A DNA stretch of 18,510 bases from an uncultured Alistipes sp. (GCA_900769745.1 CAAGHX010000197.1:1-18510); one strand, 5' to 3'; shown: positions 1 to 7,879, counted from the stretch's first letter. Numbers and translations: made by a program. The notes: generated from the sequence alone by a model not told the origin.

Positions 1-1566
1 GCCAACCGCAAGTGGCTCAAGAAGGATGCTACTGTGATTATCGACGGCGATACACTCACTGAGGAGAACATCAAGAAGGCTGGCTACAAGACATTGGATC
101 CAATCACTGAGCTTGGTTTGGAGGGTTACAATGTGGTAGTGCCAACAATTACCACTATGACAAAGGGTGCTTTGGCAGATATGGGCTTGGACAACAAGTC
201 GGTAGTTAAGTGTAAGAATATGTTTGCACTTGGTATCTGCTTCTACATCTACAATATGCCAGAGGATTACGCAAAGCGTTACTTGAGCGACAAATTCTCG
301 AAGAAGAACCCTATCGTTGCCGAGGCTAACAAGCGCGCTATCGATGCCGGTTACAACTATGCAGCAAATACACATCAGTTTGCAAATACATACTCAGTAG
401 CTCCAGCTCCATTGGAGAAGGGTGTATATCGCTCAATCAATGGTAACGTGGCTACAGCTTGGGGATTCTGTGCAGCAAGTGAGAAGTCGGGTCTGCCACT
501 CTTCTGTGGTTCATACCCTATCACTCCTGCAACCGTAATTCTTGAGGAGTTGGCTAAACGCAAGGATTTGGGCGTGAAGACTGTGCAGGCTGAGGACGAG
601 ATTGCAGGTATCTGTACATCTATCGGTGCAGCTTATGCTGGTAACTTCGCTGTAACAACAACATCTGGTCCTGGTCTTTCGCTCAAGAGCGAGGCATTGG
701 GATTGGCTGTGATGGCTGAGTTGCCACTCGTTGTGGTTGACGTGCAGCGCGGTGGTCCATCTACAGGTCTTCCAACAAAGACCGAGCAGAGCGACTTGAT
801 GCAGGCTTTGTATGGCCGAAACGGCGAGTGCCCAACAGTGGTTATCGCAGCTTCGTCACCAAGCGACTGCTTCCACTATGCATTTATGGCAGGTAAGATT
901 GCAATGGAGCATATGACCCCAGTAGTGCTTTTGACCGACGGCTTTATCGCTAACGGTTCTGAGCCTTGGCGTATCCCATCAATGGCCGACTATCCAGCTA
1001 TCAATCCTCCTATCGTGAAGGCGGTAGCTGAGGGTGAGGAGTTCAAGCCATACGCTCGTGATGAGAAGTTGGCTCGCGGCTGGGCATTCCCTGGCTCAGA
1101 GGGCTTGGAGCACAGAATCGGCGGTTTGGAGAAGGATAAGCTAAGAGGTACTATCTCTCACGATCCTGCAAACCACCAGGAGATGACTCGCACACGTGCT
1201 GCTAAGGTGGCTAAGGTTGCCGACGTTATCCCAGCACCAGAGGTTGTAGGTGCTGCCGATGCTGATGTACTCGTTATCGGTTGGGGTGGTACAAAGGGCC
1301 ACTTGGAGGCTGCTGTTGCCGAGTTGCAGGAGCAGGGCAAGAGCGTTGCTCACTTGCACTTCAACTACATCAACCCACTGCCTCACGGCGTGAAGGAGCT
1401 TTTGAAGGGTCACAAGCACATTGTTGTATGTGAGCTCAACGAGGGTCAGTTTGCAAACTACTTGCGTCAGAACTTCCAGGAGTTCACATTCGAGCAGTTC
1501 AACAAGACAGAGGGTCAGCCCTTCACTGTTGTGGAGCTTATCGAGATGTTTAACTCATTACTTTAA
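1..1566 (+). CDS. korA: 2-oxoacid (likely 2-oxoglutarate):ferredoxin oxidoreductase, fused gamma-alpha subunit, 5' partial
   Basis: Cytoplasmic enzyme subunit that, with KorB, oxidatively decarboxylates a 2-oxoacid to its acyl-CoA and reduces ferredoxin. The reading frame is open from base 1, so the start lies upstream; 521 residues are visible, against roughly 600 or more for the fused family. The first ~120 residues are the end of the gamma domain (IIDGDTL, TITTMTKGAL). The alpha (pyrimidine-binding) domain follows, with YPITPATVI, QAEDEIA, TSGPGLSL and RGGPSTGLPTKTEQSDL. The last ~100 residues form the C-terminal domain (VLVIGWGGTKG). The GTG at 34 is an internal valine codon, not a start. 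Eight bases separate it from korB, so the two are co-transcribed. The 2-oxoglutarate preference is inferred from family resemblance; a branched-chain 2-oxoacid enzyme is the alternative. Confidence 0.95.
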   Translation, partial: ANRKWLKKDATVIIDGDTLTEENIKKAGYKTLDPITELGLEGYNVVVPTITTMTKGALADMGLDNKSVVKCKNMFALGICFYIYNMPEDYAKRYLSDKFSKKNPIVAEANKRAIDAGYNYAANTHQFANTYSVAPAPLEKGVYRSINGNVATAWGFCAASEKSGLPLFCGSYPITPATVILEELAKRKDLGVKTVQAEDEIAGICTSIGAAYAGNFAVTTTSGPGLSLKSEALGLAVMAELPLVVVDVQRGGPSTGLPTKTEQSDLMQALYGRNGECPTVVIAASSPSDCFHYAFMAGKIAMEHMTPVVLLTDGFIANGSEPWRIPSMADYPAINPPIVKAVAEGEEFKPYARDEKLARGWAFPGSEGLEHRIGGLEKDKLRGTISHDPANHQEMTRTRAAKVAKVADVIPAPEVVGAADADVLVIGWGGTKGHLEAAVAELQEQGKSVAHLHFNYINPLPHGVKELLKGHKHIVVCELNEGQFANYLRQNFQEFTFEQFNKTEGQPFTVVELIEMFNSLL

Positions 1567-1574
1567 GAGAGATT

Positions 1575-2606
1575 ATGGCAGAATATAAATATACTCCCGC
1601 GGATTTTAAGAGCGACCAGATTGTAAAGTGGTGCCCAGGCTGTGGTGACCACGCTATTCTGAATGCCGTACAGCGCGCTATGCCCGAGGTGGCTGATGCG
1701 TTGGATATCCCACACAACAAGTTTACATTTGTGTCGGGTATCGGTTGCTCATCACGTTTCATCTACTACATGAAGACCTATGGTTTCCACACCATTCACG
1801 GTCGTGCTAACGCCATTGCTACAGGCATCAAGGTGGCTAATCCAGACCTCAGCGTATGGGTGTGCACAGGTGACGGCGACTCGCTGGCTATCGGTGGTAA
1901 CCACTTTATCCACGCAATTCGCCGTAACATCGACTTGAACGTGATTCTCTTCAATAACGAGATTTATGGTCTAACGAAGGGTCAGTACTCTCCTACCACA
2001 AAGCTCGGCAAGATTACAAAGACCTCGCCATTTGGTACAGTGGAGAAGCCATTTACTCCAGGCGAGTTGGTAATCGGCGCTAAGGGTACATTCTTTGCTC
2101 GTACAATCGATGCCGAGGTGATGCTCACAAAGGATTGCTTGGTGGCTGCTGCAAAGCACAAGGGTATGGCTGTTGTGGAGGCGTTGGTGAACTGCGTTAT
2201 CTTCAACGACAAGACTCACGCAACATTTGCAGCCGACAAGGTTACACGTACTAAGAACACCATCACACTGCGCCACGGCGAGAAGATGCTCTTCGGCGAG
2301 GAGCACAATATGGGTTTGGTATTCGAGGATATGCGCCTGAAGGTTGTGAAGGTGGGCGAAGATGGCTACACATTGGACGATGTGTTGGTACACGACGCAC
2401 ACTGCAAGGATACAACTCTGCACTCAATGTTGGCAGCGATGAAGTATCCTGAGTATCCAGTAGCTGTGGGTGTTATCCGCGACGTTGACGACGAGAACGT
2501 TTACGACAAGAAGGTGGAGGAGCAGGTGGCTGAGGTGAAGGCTTCGGCTAAGATTCGCTCTGTGGACGACCTCTTGCACTCAGGCGAGACTTGGACTATC
2601 GAGTAA
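1575..2606 (+). CDS. korB: 2-oxoacid (likely 2-oxoglutarate):ferredoxin oxidoreductase, beta subunit
   Basis: Thiamine diphosphate- and [4Fe-4S]-binding partner of KorA, 343 residues, full length for the family. Likely cluster cysteines are C20 and C23 (WCPGCGDH), C58 (GIGCSSR) and C207 (ALVNCVIFND). The thiamine diphosphate/Mg site is TGDGDSLAIGGNH from residue 98, ending in NNEIYGLTKGQ near 127-137. The C-terminal ~120 residues are the extension usual in KorB-type subunits. The ATG follows the korA stop by 8 bp with a weak purine-rich stretch (gagaga) before it. A strong intrinsic terminator begins about 23 bp after the stop, so korAB probably ends its transcript here. In anaerobic Bacteroidales this enzyme serves the incomplete reductive TCA branch and glutamate synthesis; that role is family knowledge. 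Confidence 0.95.
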   Translation: MAEYKYTPADFKSDQIVKWCPGCGDHAILNAVQRAMPEVADALDIPHNKFTFVSGIGCSSRFIYYMKTYGFHTIHGRANAIATGIKVANPDLSVWVCTGDGDSLAIGGNHFIHAIRRNIDLNVILFNNEIYGLTKGQYSPTTKLGKITKTSPFGTVEKPFTPGELVIGAKGTFFARTIDAEVMLTKDCLVAAAKHKGMAVVEALVNCVIFNDKTHATFAADKVTRTKNTITLRHGEKMLFGEEHNMGLVFEDMRLKVVKVGEDGYTLDDVLVHDAHCKDTTLHSMLAAMKYPEYPVAVGVIRDVDDENVYDKKVEEQVAEVKASAKIRSVDDLLHSGETWTIE

Positions 2607-2629
2607 TTTGAATAAAATTAGTATCTAAA

Positions 2630-2667
2630 AACAGCCGAATCTTGAAATTGATTCGGCTGTTTTTTTT
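2630..2667 (+). terminator. Intrinsic terminator of korAB
   Basis: A perfect 12-bp stem (AACAGCCGAATC at 2630-2641 with GATTCGGCTGTT at 2650-2661) encloses an 8-nt loop and runs straight into seven Ts. It lies 23 bp after the korB stop, as expected for a rho-independent terminator. Confidence 0.93.
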
Positions 2668-2697
2668 ACAAACTCTCCAAATTAAACAAATTGCATA

Positions 2698-2733
2698 ATT
2701 AAAAACCTGCATTACATAATGCAGGTTTTTAAT
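2698..2733. terminator. Perfect 16-bp hairpin, symmetric; probable second (bidirectional) terminator
   Basis: The arm ATTAAAAACCTGCATT (2698-2713) is exactly mirrored at 2718-2733 around a 4-nt centre (acat). The central GC part is flanked by five As on the left and five Ts on the right, so it can work as a terminator on either strand. No minus-strand gene converges here, so either it backs up the korB terminator or it is a mobile or regulatory palindrome. Confidence 0.6.
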
Positions 2734-2770
2734 TTTACTAACTAGTTGATTTTCACCCCCCCCCTAATGC

Positions 2771-2808
2771 ATACACAGTGTATATTTATGCATATTATCG
2801 CATAAATA
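2771..2808. promoter_or_regulatory. Two adjoining palindromes, possible operators upstream of the 2916 gene
   Basis: ATACAC-a-GTGTAT (2771-2783) is an odd palindrome with one central base. It abuts and shares a base with a second inverted repeat, TATTTATGC (2783-2791) and GCATAAATA (2800-2808), separated by 8 bp. Both end just 14 bp before the proposed -33 element of the next gene. The placement suggests binding sites for a dimeric regulator, but no regulator is identified. Just upstream is a run of nine Cs (2756-2764). Apart from the two hairpins before it and the promoter after it, I see nothing else in the 309-bp gap 2607-2915. Confidence 0.4.
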
Positions 2809-2821
2809 GAGATGTGACACA

Positions 2822-2852
2822 TTGACAAAGAAAGGAAATTCCCCTAATTTAG
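2822..2852 (+). promoter_or_regulatory. Candidate Bacteroidetes promoter for the 2916 gene
   Basis: TTG at 2822-2824, a 20-bp spacer, then TAATTTAG at 2845-2852, one mismatch from TAnnTTTG. This predicts a start near 2858-2860 and a leader of about 57 nt. Only sequence resemblance supports it. Confidence 0.5.
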
Positions 2853-2915
2853 CAACACAATAATAGAACACCGAAAGCGTTATATTAACAAAACTAACCT
2901 TCAATTTATTCAGTT

Positions 2916-3608
2916 ATGAAACGATTTATCAAATCAGCATTATGCATTGCCCTTTGCAGCATTGCGGCAATTGCAACCTGCAACGCAGGAAACAAATTCA
3001 AGTCGGTGGGGTCTCTTGCCAAGGGAGATAACGCTGTGCGTTGGCAGCAGCAGTTGAAATGGACTGCGGGAGCTTACGACATTTTGCACCCCGAATTAAA
3101 ACTTCTCGGCTGGCGAGAGGTTGGAATGTTGTATGACCAAGAGCAGATTGACAAATTCCTCAAAGATGGGGTTGATAAAAATAGATTTTATAGCCACATC
3201 ATCGATGCAAAGAGTTGTAATTACGAAATTGCACCTCTCGGAGAGCTTGCCAAGAAGTATGATATGTGGAAAAATGCAAGTTTCGAGAATGCCAAGAAAA
3301 TTTACGTCAACAAACTTGCATCGGGAGCCAAAGTTGTAGAGCTCAAATGGCAATACAAGGGCAAGCAGTTCGTTGAGAAGATTGCCGTAACCGACAAACA
3401 CGACGATATGGGCGGTATCATCTTCAGCACAATTCACATACCTGTTGACAGCAACAAAGTTCCGTTGTCCGATTGGCAGAAAGAGGAGATGAAGCAGAGA
3501 GATATTGAGAGACAGAAGCGCGAGGAGTATTTCAAATCTTCAGAAGGCCAGAAGATGCTGAAAGAGCATATGCAGAAAAATGGTCAGCGCGCAAGTGCTG
3601 GTAAATAG
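2916..3608 (+). CDS. Exported protein of unknown function
   Basis: 230 residues. The N-terminus is a clear Sec signal peptide: MKRF, then a hydrophobic run to about residue 24, with likely signal peptidase I cleavage after CNA. The cysteine near 22 does not sit in a good lipobox, so I do not call it a lipoprotein. The mature part is a mixed alpha/beta domain of about 160 residues that I do not recognise. The final ~40 residues are highly charged and likely helical (EEMKQRDIERQKREEYFK). No catalytic motif is visible. The gene stands alone between two terminators, with its own probable promoter and palindromic upstream DNA, so it is probably regulated independently. Location is likely periplasmic. 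Confidence 0.85.
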   Translation: MKRFIKSALCIALCSIAAIATCNAGNKFKSVGSLAKGDNAVRWQQQLKWTAGAYDILHPELKLLGWREVGMLYDQEQIDKFLKDGVDKNRFYSHIIDAKSCNYEIAPLGELAKKYDMWKNASFENAKKIYVNKLASGAKVVELKWQYKGKQFVEKIAVTDKHDDMGGIIFSTIHIPVDSNKVPLSDWQKEEMKQRDIERQKREEYFKSSEGQKMLKEHMQKNGQRASAGK

Positions 3609-3640
3609 TGATATGTTTCACAAACCTTTATGCAAAATGG

Positions 3641-3674
3641 GTTGTCCGACATTGCGTCGGGCAACTTTTTTTTT
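3641..3674 (+). terminator. Intrinsic terminator of the 2916 gene
   Basis: GTTGTCCGAC (3641-3650) pairs with GTCGGGCAAC (3656-3665) around a 5-nt loop, with one G-U pair, followed by nine Ts. It ends only 13 bp before the next start codon, so the downstream promoter must lie within or on top of it. Confidence 0.88.
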
Positions 3675-3683
3675 GTAATTTTA
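3652..3683 (+). promoter_or_regulatory. Candidate promoter of the HD gene, inside the preceding terminator
   Basis: TTG at 3652-3654 is in the terminator loop; after a 21-bp spacer, TAATTTTA (3676-3683) matches TAnnTTTG at all fixed positions but the last. The predicted start would be within a few bases of the ATG at 3688, giving a nearly leaderless mRNA. Confidence 0.45.
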
Positions 3684-3687
3684 CGCT

Positions 3688-4314
3688 ATGATTAGAGAGA
3701 AGATTATAAAATACGTCGAAAACGAGATTTTGCCACGATATGAGGGTTTCGATGCAGCACATCGCATAGACCACGCCACAACCGTTATTGAGCGAAGCCT
3801 TGGGCTTGCAAAGCACTATGATGTGGACAAGGAGATGGTCTATGTGGTAGCGGCATATCACGACATAGGATTGGTGGCTGGCCGAGAGAAGCATCACACC
3901 GAGTCGGCAAGGCTGATTATGGCAGACGAGAAGCTACGCGAGTGGTTTAGCCCCGAGCAAATCGCCACCATTGCCGAGGCTGCCGAGGATCATCGTGCCT
4001 CGGCTGAGCGTGAGCCTCGCTCGATATATGGCCGAATTGTGGCCGAGGCCGACAGAGCCATGGAGCCGATGAGCATACTGCGACGCACGGTGCAATATGG
4101 CTTGGCGCACTATGCCCACCTCGATAAAGAGGGGCACTGGCAACGCACATTGGAGCACCTGGCCGAGAAGTACGAGGAGGGAGGATATTTGAAGCTATGG
4201 ATTCCCGAATCGGATAACGCCGAGAAGTTGGCCGAACTGAGAGCCATAGCCAAAGACCGTAGCCGACTGCGTGAAATTTTTGAGCAGATTTTCGACGAAG
4301 AGATGGCCAAATAA
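3688..4314 (+). CDS. HD-domain metal-dependent phosphohydrolase
   Basis: 208 residues, no signal peptide, so cytoplasmic. The HD superfamily pattern is complete: H29 (AHRIDHATTVI), H58-D59 (AAYHDIGL) and a distal D122 (VAEADRAMEPM). Additional histidines at 69-70 and H102 (EDHRA) could bind a second metal, as in several HD nucleotidases and phosphodiesterases. The C-terminal ~70 residues are helical and charged. The family resembles stand-alone YedJ-like HD hydrolases, whose substrates are mostly unknown, so I give no substrate. Start: the first ATG, at 3688, lies 13 bp after the terminator T-run and no alternative fits. A shared bidirectional terminator follows, then the convergent barrel gene. 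Confidence 0.9.
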   Translation: MIREKIIKYVENEILPRYEGFDAAHRIDHATTVIERSLGLAKHYDVDKEMVYVVAAYHDIGLVAGREKHHTESARLIMADEKLREWFSPEQIATIAEAAEDHRASAEREPRSIYGRIVAEADRAMEPMSILRRTVQYGLAHYAHLDKEGHWQRTLEHLAEKYEEGGYLKLWIPESDNAEKLAELRAIAKDRSRLREIFEQIFDEEMAK

Positions 4315-4316
4315 AA

Positions 4317-4352
4317 TTAGAGGTTGCCCAGCTCACAACGGGCAACCTCTAA
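4317..4352. terminator. Bidirectional terminator between convergent genes
   Basis: A perfect 13-bp stem (TTAGAGGTTGCCC at 4317-4329 with GGGCAACCTCTAA at 4340-4352) surrounds a 10-nt loop. AT-rich flanks provide weak U-tracts on both strands (aatatttta rightward, ttttattt leftward). It serves the HD gene and the outer-membrane protein gene. A shorter imperfect stem (4370-4390, 8 of 9 pairs, 3-nt loop) lies next to the stop of the latter. Confidence 0.85.
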
Positions 4353-4395
4353 TATTTTATAGTGCAAGCAGTTCGCCTCAAAGGCTAACTATCAA

Positions 4396-5226
4396 TTATT
4401 TATCCTTGAATATGCGATAAGTTAGCTGGAATGACAGCTGTGGTAGGAAAGTTACTTTTTTAACCACATCGTAGATGCCCTCGGAGCAATCTTCTCCGCT
4501 GCAAGGCACCAAATTCTCGGAGATGATTTCGGGGGTGTTGTGATATGTAGCACCCAATTCGAAACGGAATCCCAAGCGGCGATATGGGATAGCCTTACCC
4601 CATCCCAAACCCACATAAGGACGTACGGCCGCACCCGCAAGCTTTGCACTCATCGAGCCATCGGCATTGGCGTGCAGAAGCATATCGCCAACATCAAACT
4701 CGAGTTTCTCGAGCAAGCCATACTGCTGAAGAAGCTGCATATCGGAGCTACTCATATCGAATTGGCCCGTAACATCGAGAATATCGCCAGAGCCGGCATA
4801 TACTCCCGCCGTAATAAAGAACGAGCCTCGTCCCTTCTTGAAAGGTACCCAATCGACCATAAAATGTGCCGAGCCGTTTTTCAAGCGCCCCTCTAAATCG
4901 AGACGCGAAGGTGTGAATTTGATGCCGAAGAACGACATAGGCTCGAAATCGTCGTAGGAGTATTGAAGCTTAAATGGCGTGAAATGGTAGCCACCACGAA
5001 TCACGAAGTGGCGTGCGATGGGAGTCGAGAGCGTAACGCCCACACCAGCTATGGAGCCATCGAGCGAGATACCGAGGTTGGAAAAGGCTTTGCGGGTAGG
5101 ATTTTCGGCCACCTTACTCGAAGATGATTTATCGCGCGATGCACCACCTCGGGGCATAGCAGCCAGCGCGCTCTGCGAAAGAGCAATCATAGCTACTGCA
5201 AATATGGCGATTAGTTTTCGATTCAT
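4396..5226 (-). CDS. Outer-membrane beta-barrel protein of unknown function
   Basis: 276 residues from the ATG at 5226, which begins a clean signal peptide (MNRKLIAIFAVAMIALSQ, cleavage after ALA). The frame stays open upstream to 5454, but that stretch overlaps the XRE gene and has no signal peptide, so I reject the longer start. The mature protein shows alternating amphipathic strands rich in Gly and aromatics (GISLDGSIAGVGVTLSTP, HFVIRGGYHFTPFKL, GSFFITAGVYAGSG, PYVGLGWGKA, GFRFELGATYH) and ends in a strand, LSFQLTYRIF. That pattern fits a roughly 8-12-stranded barrel. A CSGEDC pair sits in a predicted loop. It lies 88 bp downstream of the XRE gene on the same strand and may be co-transcribed. 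Its function is not recognisable. Confidence 0.85.
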   Translation of the reverse strand: MNRKLIAIFAVAMIALSQSALAAMPRGGASRDKSSSSKVAENPTRKAFSNLGISLDGSIAGVGVTLSTPIARHFVIRGGYHFTPFKLQYSYDDFEPMSFFGIKFTPSRLDLEGRLKNGSAHFMVDWVPFKKGRGSFFITAGVYAGSGDILDVTGQFDMSSSDMQLLQQYGLLEKLEFDVGDMLLHANADGSMSAKLAGAAVRPYVGLGWGKAIPYRRLGFRFELGATYHNTPEIISENLVPCSGEDCSEGIYDVVKKVTFLPQLSFQLTYRIFKDK

Positions 5227-5314
5227 ATCTTGTGGTTTTGAGTATGATTTGACAAGAATTTCATCTTCTGAGCAGGCAAAAAGCTCGCCCATACGGGATT
5301 GCCCGCCCCAGCAA

Positions 5315-5524
5315 CTACTCTTGTGGGGTGTATTCCAGGATATCGGCAGGCTGGCAGTCGAGTTCACGACAGATAGCCTCCAAAGTGGAGAAACGGATAG
5401 CCTTAGCCTTACCCGTCTTGAGAACCGATAGGTTGACGATAGATATATCGACACGCTCGGAGAGCTCCGAGAGTGTCATCTTGCGTCGTGCAAGCATCAC
5501 ATCGAGGTTTACTATTATAGGCAT
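5315..5524 (-). CDS. Small XRE-family (YozG-like) helix-turn-helix regulator
   Basis: 69 residues, essentially a single Cro/C1-type HTH domain. Motifs: MLARRKMTLSELSERVDIS as the first helices, then NLSVLKTGKAKAIRFSTLEA carrying the recognition helix and its follow-on, and a closing CxxLDCQPADILEY-like end (ICRELDCQPADILEY). This is the compact YozG type, which in many Firmicutes and Bacteroidetes lies beside a DUF2975 membrane protein. Here a DUF2975 gene does lie upstream on the same strand, but a GH3 gene separates them. The gap to the GH3 stop is 58 bp with no convincing promoter, so it is probably co-transcribed. It likely regulates its own operon or the barrel gene downstream; that is inference. 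Confidence 0.9.
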   Translation of the reverse strand: MPIIVNLDVMLARRKMTLSELSERVDISIVNLSVLKTGKAKAIRFSTLEAICRELDCQPADILEYTPQE

Positions 5525-5564
5525 AATAATTTAGTCTAATTTGTTAAAGTTATTTTCTACAACA

Positions 5565-5584
5565 AGCCGCTTACGAATACGGCT
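5565..5584 (-). terminator. Weak hairpin overlapping the GH3 stop codon
   Basis: A 5-bp GC-rich stem (AGCCG 5565-5569 with CGGCT 5580-5584) closes a 10-nt loop over the end of the GH3 gene. On the minus strand it is followed by a poor T-tract (TTGTTGT), so it could at most weaken read-through into the XRE gene. Confidence 0.25.
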
Positions 5585-7793
5585 ACTTATGGTTGAATTT
5601 ATATTTTAGAGTTTTGAGCGACTTGGGATCTGAAGTATCGCCATAGTAAAGGATATATTCTCCCGCCATAGGATTCATACGACCCGTTGTAGGATTCCAC
5701 CACAGGAAAGTCTCCTCATCGATGGGGATACTAACTTGCTTTTGCTCACCCGCCTTTAGTGCAACACGCTTGAAGCCCCTCAAAGTCTTTATTGGGCCAT
5801 CGGGGTCATCAGCACGACTGATGTATAGCTGCACGACATCTTCGCCATCGCGTTTACCTGTATTGCGAACATTCACGACCAAAGAGTTGCTGCCATCTGC
5901 ACTATTCACTATTTTAGCTTTGCCAAATTTGAATGTAGTATAGCTCAAACCGTGACCAAATGGGTATAAAGGCACGCCCTCGAAGTAACGATAGGTACGA
6001 CCTTTCATCGAGTAATCCTCGAAATCGACAAGCTGGCTATCGTCGGCATAGAATGTAAGAGGCAATTTACCCGAAGGATTGACTTCGCCATATAGCACAT
6101 CGGCAACAGCCTTACCACCCTCTTGACCGAGATACCATGCCTGCACAATGGCATCACACCACTTTGACTCATTGGCGAAAGCCATTGCGCTACCCGAAAA
6201 ATTGACAAGGATAACTCTCTTACCCGCTTCGTGCAGAGCCTTGAGAATTCGTTTCTGAACATCAGGCAAAGAGAGGGTTGTGCGGTCTCCACCATCGAAC
6301 CCAGGCGCACTAACTGCTAATTGCTCACCTTCAAGACAAGATGCAAGACCTCCAGCAAAGATTACAACATCATAATCCTTTGCTGCTGAGATATACTTCT
6401 GCACATTGAAATCTCTATTTTCGGGATTGAACTCAGCTCTCATTGACACATCACCTCCTGCGGACAAAGTAGTTAAGCCTTCTACATAGGGTACACCCTC
6501 GATATATTCTACATTGCCACCCACTGCCTTTATGCCATCGAGCAGAGAAGACTCGGTCTGAGGAAATCCGTTGTAGTTACCCCACATCATGCGTGCTTGG
6601 TCGGCATTGGGACCCATGATTAATAATTTTTCAGACTTACGAAGAGGGAGAATCCCATTATTCTCAAGCAATACAATACTCTTGTGAGCAATCTTCAAGG
6701 CCAAATCGCTATGCTCCTTTGAGCATAGTTTTTCGTGTGAAAGATTGTCCCAAATAATCTCCTCGTCCATCTCGCCAAGCATATAACGATACTCCATGAC
6801 CCTTGTGATACTCTCATCGACATCTTTTTCGGTTAAAAGACCTCGGCGGATAGCTTCGGGAATAGCAGGAACGGCATTGCCACACTCCATATCCATACCA
6901 GCCTTTACGGCAGCAGCGGCAGCTTCGGCCTTATCAGCAGACCACTTATGGCCTGAATAAAAATCTGCAACTGCCCAGCAATCGCTTACGACAACACCCT
7001 CAAAGCCCCACTCCTTTTCGAGTATATCGCGCATAAAACGCTCGTTAGCTCCCGCAGGAACGCCAAACATACGATTATAGGCAAACATCACCTGCTTAAC
7101 ATCGGCTTTGGTTACAAGGTCCTTGAAGGCTGGGAGATAGGTTTCCCATAAATCTCGCTCACTGACAACAGAGTCGAATGAATGTCGTTTGGACTCGGGA
7201 CCAGAGTGTATGGCATAGTGCTTGGCGCAAGCCAAAGCCTTAATAAGGCCGTCCTTATGCTCACCTTGCAAACCTCTAACAACTGCCATACCCATTTGCG
7301 ATGTGAGATAGGGATCTTCGCCATAGGTCTCCATACCTCGTCCCCAGCGCGGGTCACGAAAAATATTGATATTGGGAGTCCAATACGACAACCCCTTATA
7401 CCACATATCTTTCTCGTTGGCCGTACGAGCAATATTCCACTTAATGCGTCCTTCGTCGCTTGTGGCTGTAAATACTTGCTCTAATAGTTCGGTATCGAAT
7501 GACGAAGCCATAGCGATAGGCATTGGGAAAACAGTTGCATTTCCATTACGGGCAATGCCGTGAAGAGCCTCATTCCACCAATTATAATTCTTGATGCCGA
7601 GTCTTTCGACGGTAGGCGAATTATAGACCATCAACGACACTTTTTCGGGCAGAGTCATATGCTTTACGATATCTTCAGCGCGTTCACGATTACTACGCGA
7701 CGCATCGGTAAAAATTGGTTGCGCCGAGATAGGTTCAGATGCCAATGCCGACAGAAGAAAAGTGGCAATTAGACAGAGAAAGTGAGGTTTCAT
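5583..7793 (-). CDS. Secreted glycoside hydrolase family 3, beta-xylosidase/beta-glucosidase type
   Basis: 736 residues. Signal peptide at 1-24 (LCLIATFLLSALASEPISA). The GH3 N-terminal (alpha/beta)8 domain spans about 30-330, with NYNWWNEALHG, the long signature PNINIFRDPRWGRGMETYG (140-158), KHYAIHSGPESKRHS and the nucleophile D271 in VVVSDCWAV. The GH3 C-terminal domain (about 370-600) begins at IVLLENNGILPL; the likely acid/base is a glutamate in LEGEQ (487-491). A C-terminal fibronectin III-like domain runs from about 635 to 720. The NWWNEALHG and FRDPRWGRG signatures favour the xylosidase/arabinofuranosidase branch. The PA14 insert of many ~860-residue Bacteroidales homologues appears absent. 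It exports to the periplasm or beyond, with no SusCD genes nearby. It lies 86 bp after the DUF2975 gene. Confidence 0.95.
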   Translation of the reverse strand: MKPHFLCLIATFLLSALASEPISAQPIFTDASRSNRERAEDIVKHMTLPEKVSLMVYNSPTVERLGIKNYNWWNEALHGIARNGNATVFPMPIAMASSFDTELLEQVFTATSDEGRIKWNIARTANEKDMWYKGLSYWTPNINIFRDPRWGRGMETYGEDPYLTSQMGMAVVRGLQGEHKDGLIKALACAKHYAIHSGPESKRHSFDSVVSERDLWETYLPAFKDLVTKADVKQVMFAYNRMFGVPAGANERFMRDILEKEWGFEGVVVSDCWAVADFYSGHKWSADKAEAAAAAVKAGMDMECGNAVPAIPEAIRRGLLTEKDVDESITRVMEYRYMLGEMDEEIIWDNLSHEKLCSKEHSDLALKIAHKSIVLLENNGILPLRKSEKLLIMGPNADQARMMWGNYNGFPQTESSLLDGIKAVGGNVEYIEGVPYVEGLTTLSAGGDVSMRAEFNPENRDFNVQKYISAAKDYDVVIFAGGLASCLEGEQLAVSAPGFDGGDRTTLSLPDVQKRILKALHEAGKRVILVNFSGSAMAFANESKWCDAIVQAWYLGQEGGKAVADVLYGEVNPSGKLPLTFYADDSQLVDFEDYSMKGRTYRYFEGVPLYPFGHGLSYTTFKFGKAKIVNSADGSNSLVVNVRNTGKRDGEDVVQLYISRADDPDGPIKTLRGFKRVALKAGEQKQVSIPIDEETFLWWNPTTGRMNPMAGEYILYYGDTSDPKSLKTLKYKFNHK

Positions 7794-7879
7794 AGTCTTT
7801 TATTATATTGGTCTTTTAATGTTATTTTTTAAGGATAGCATAACTTGCCGCTAAGTTACGAAGTGTAGGACCAAACGAA

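Noticed and set aside
34..36. GTG at 34 as the start of korA
   Set aside because: The frame is open to base 1 and the gamma domain would be cut; homologues are longer, so the start is outside the window.
1971..2423. 150-residue minus-strand ORF opposite korB
   Set aside because: Shadow of a well-supported gene; many Cys and His from reversed codons and no recognisable motif.
4396..5454. Longer 352-residue version of the barrel protein starting at 5454
   Set aside because: The extra 76 residues overlap the XRE gene on the same strand, are Ser/Arg-rich and unlike a protein N-terminus, and would hide a clear signal peptide that starts at 5226.
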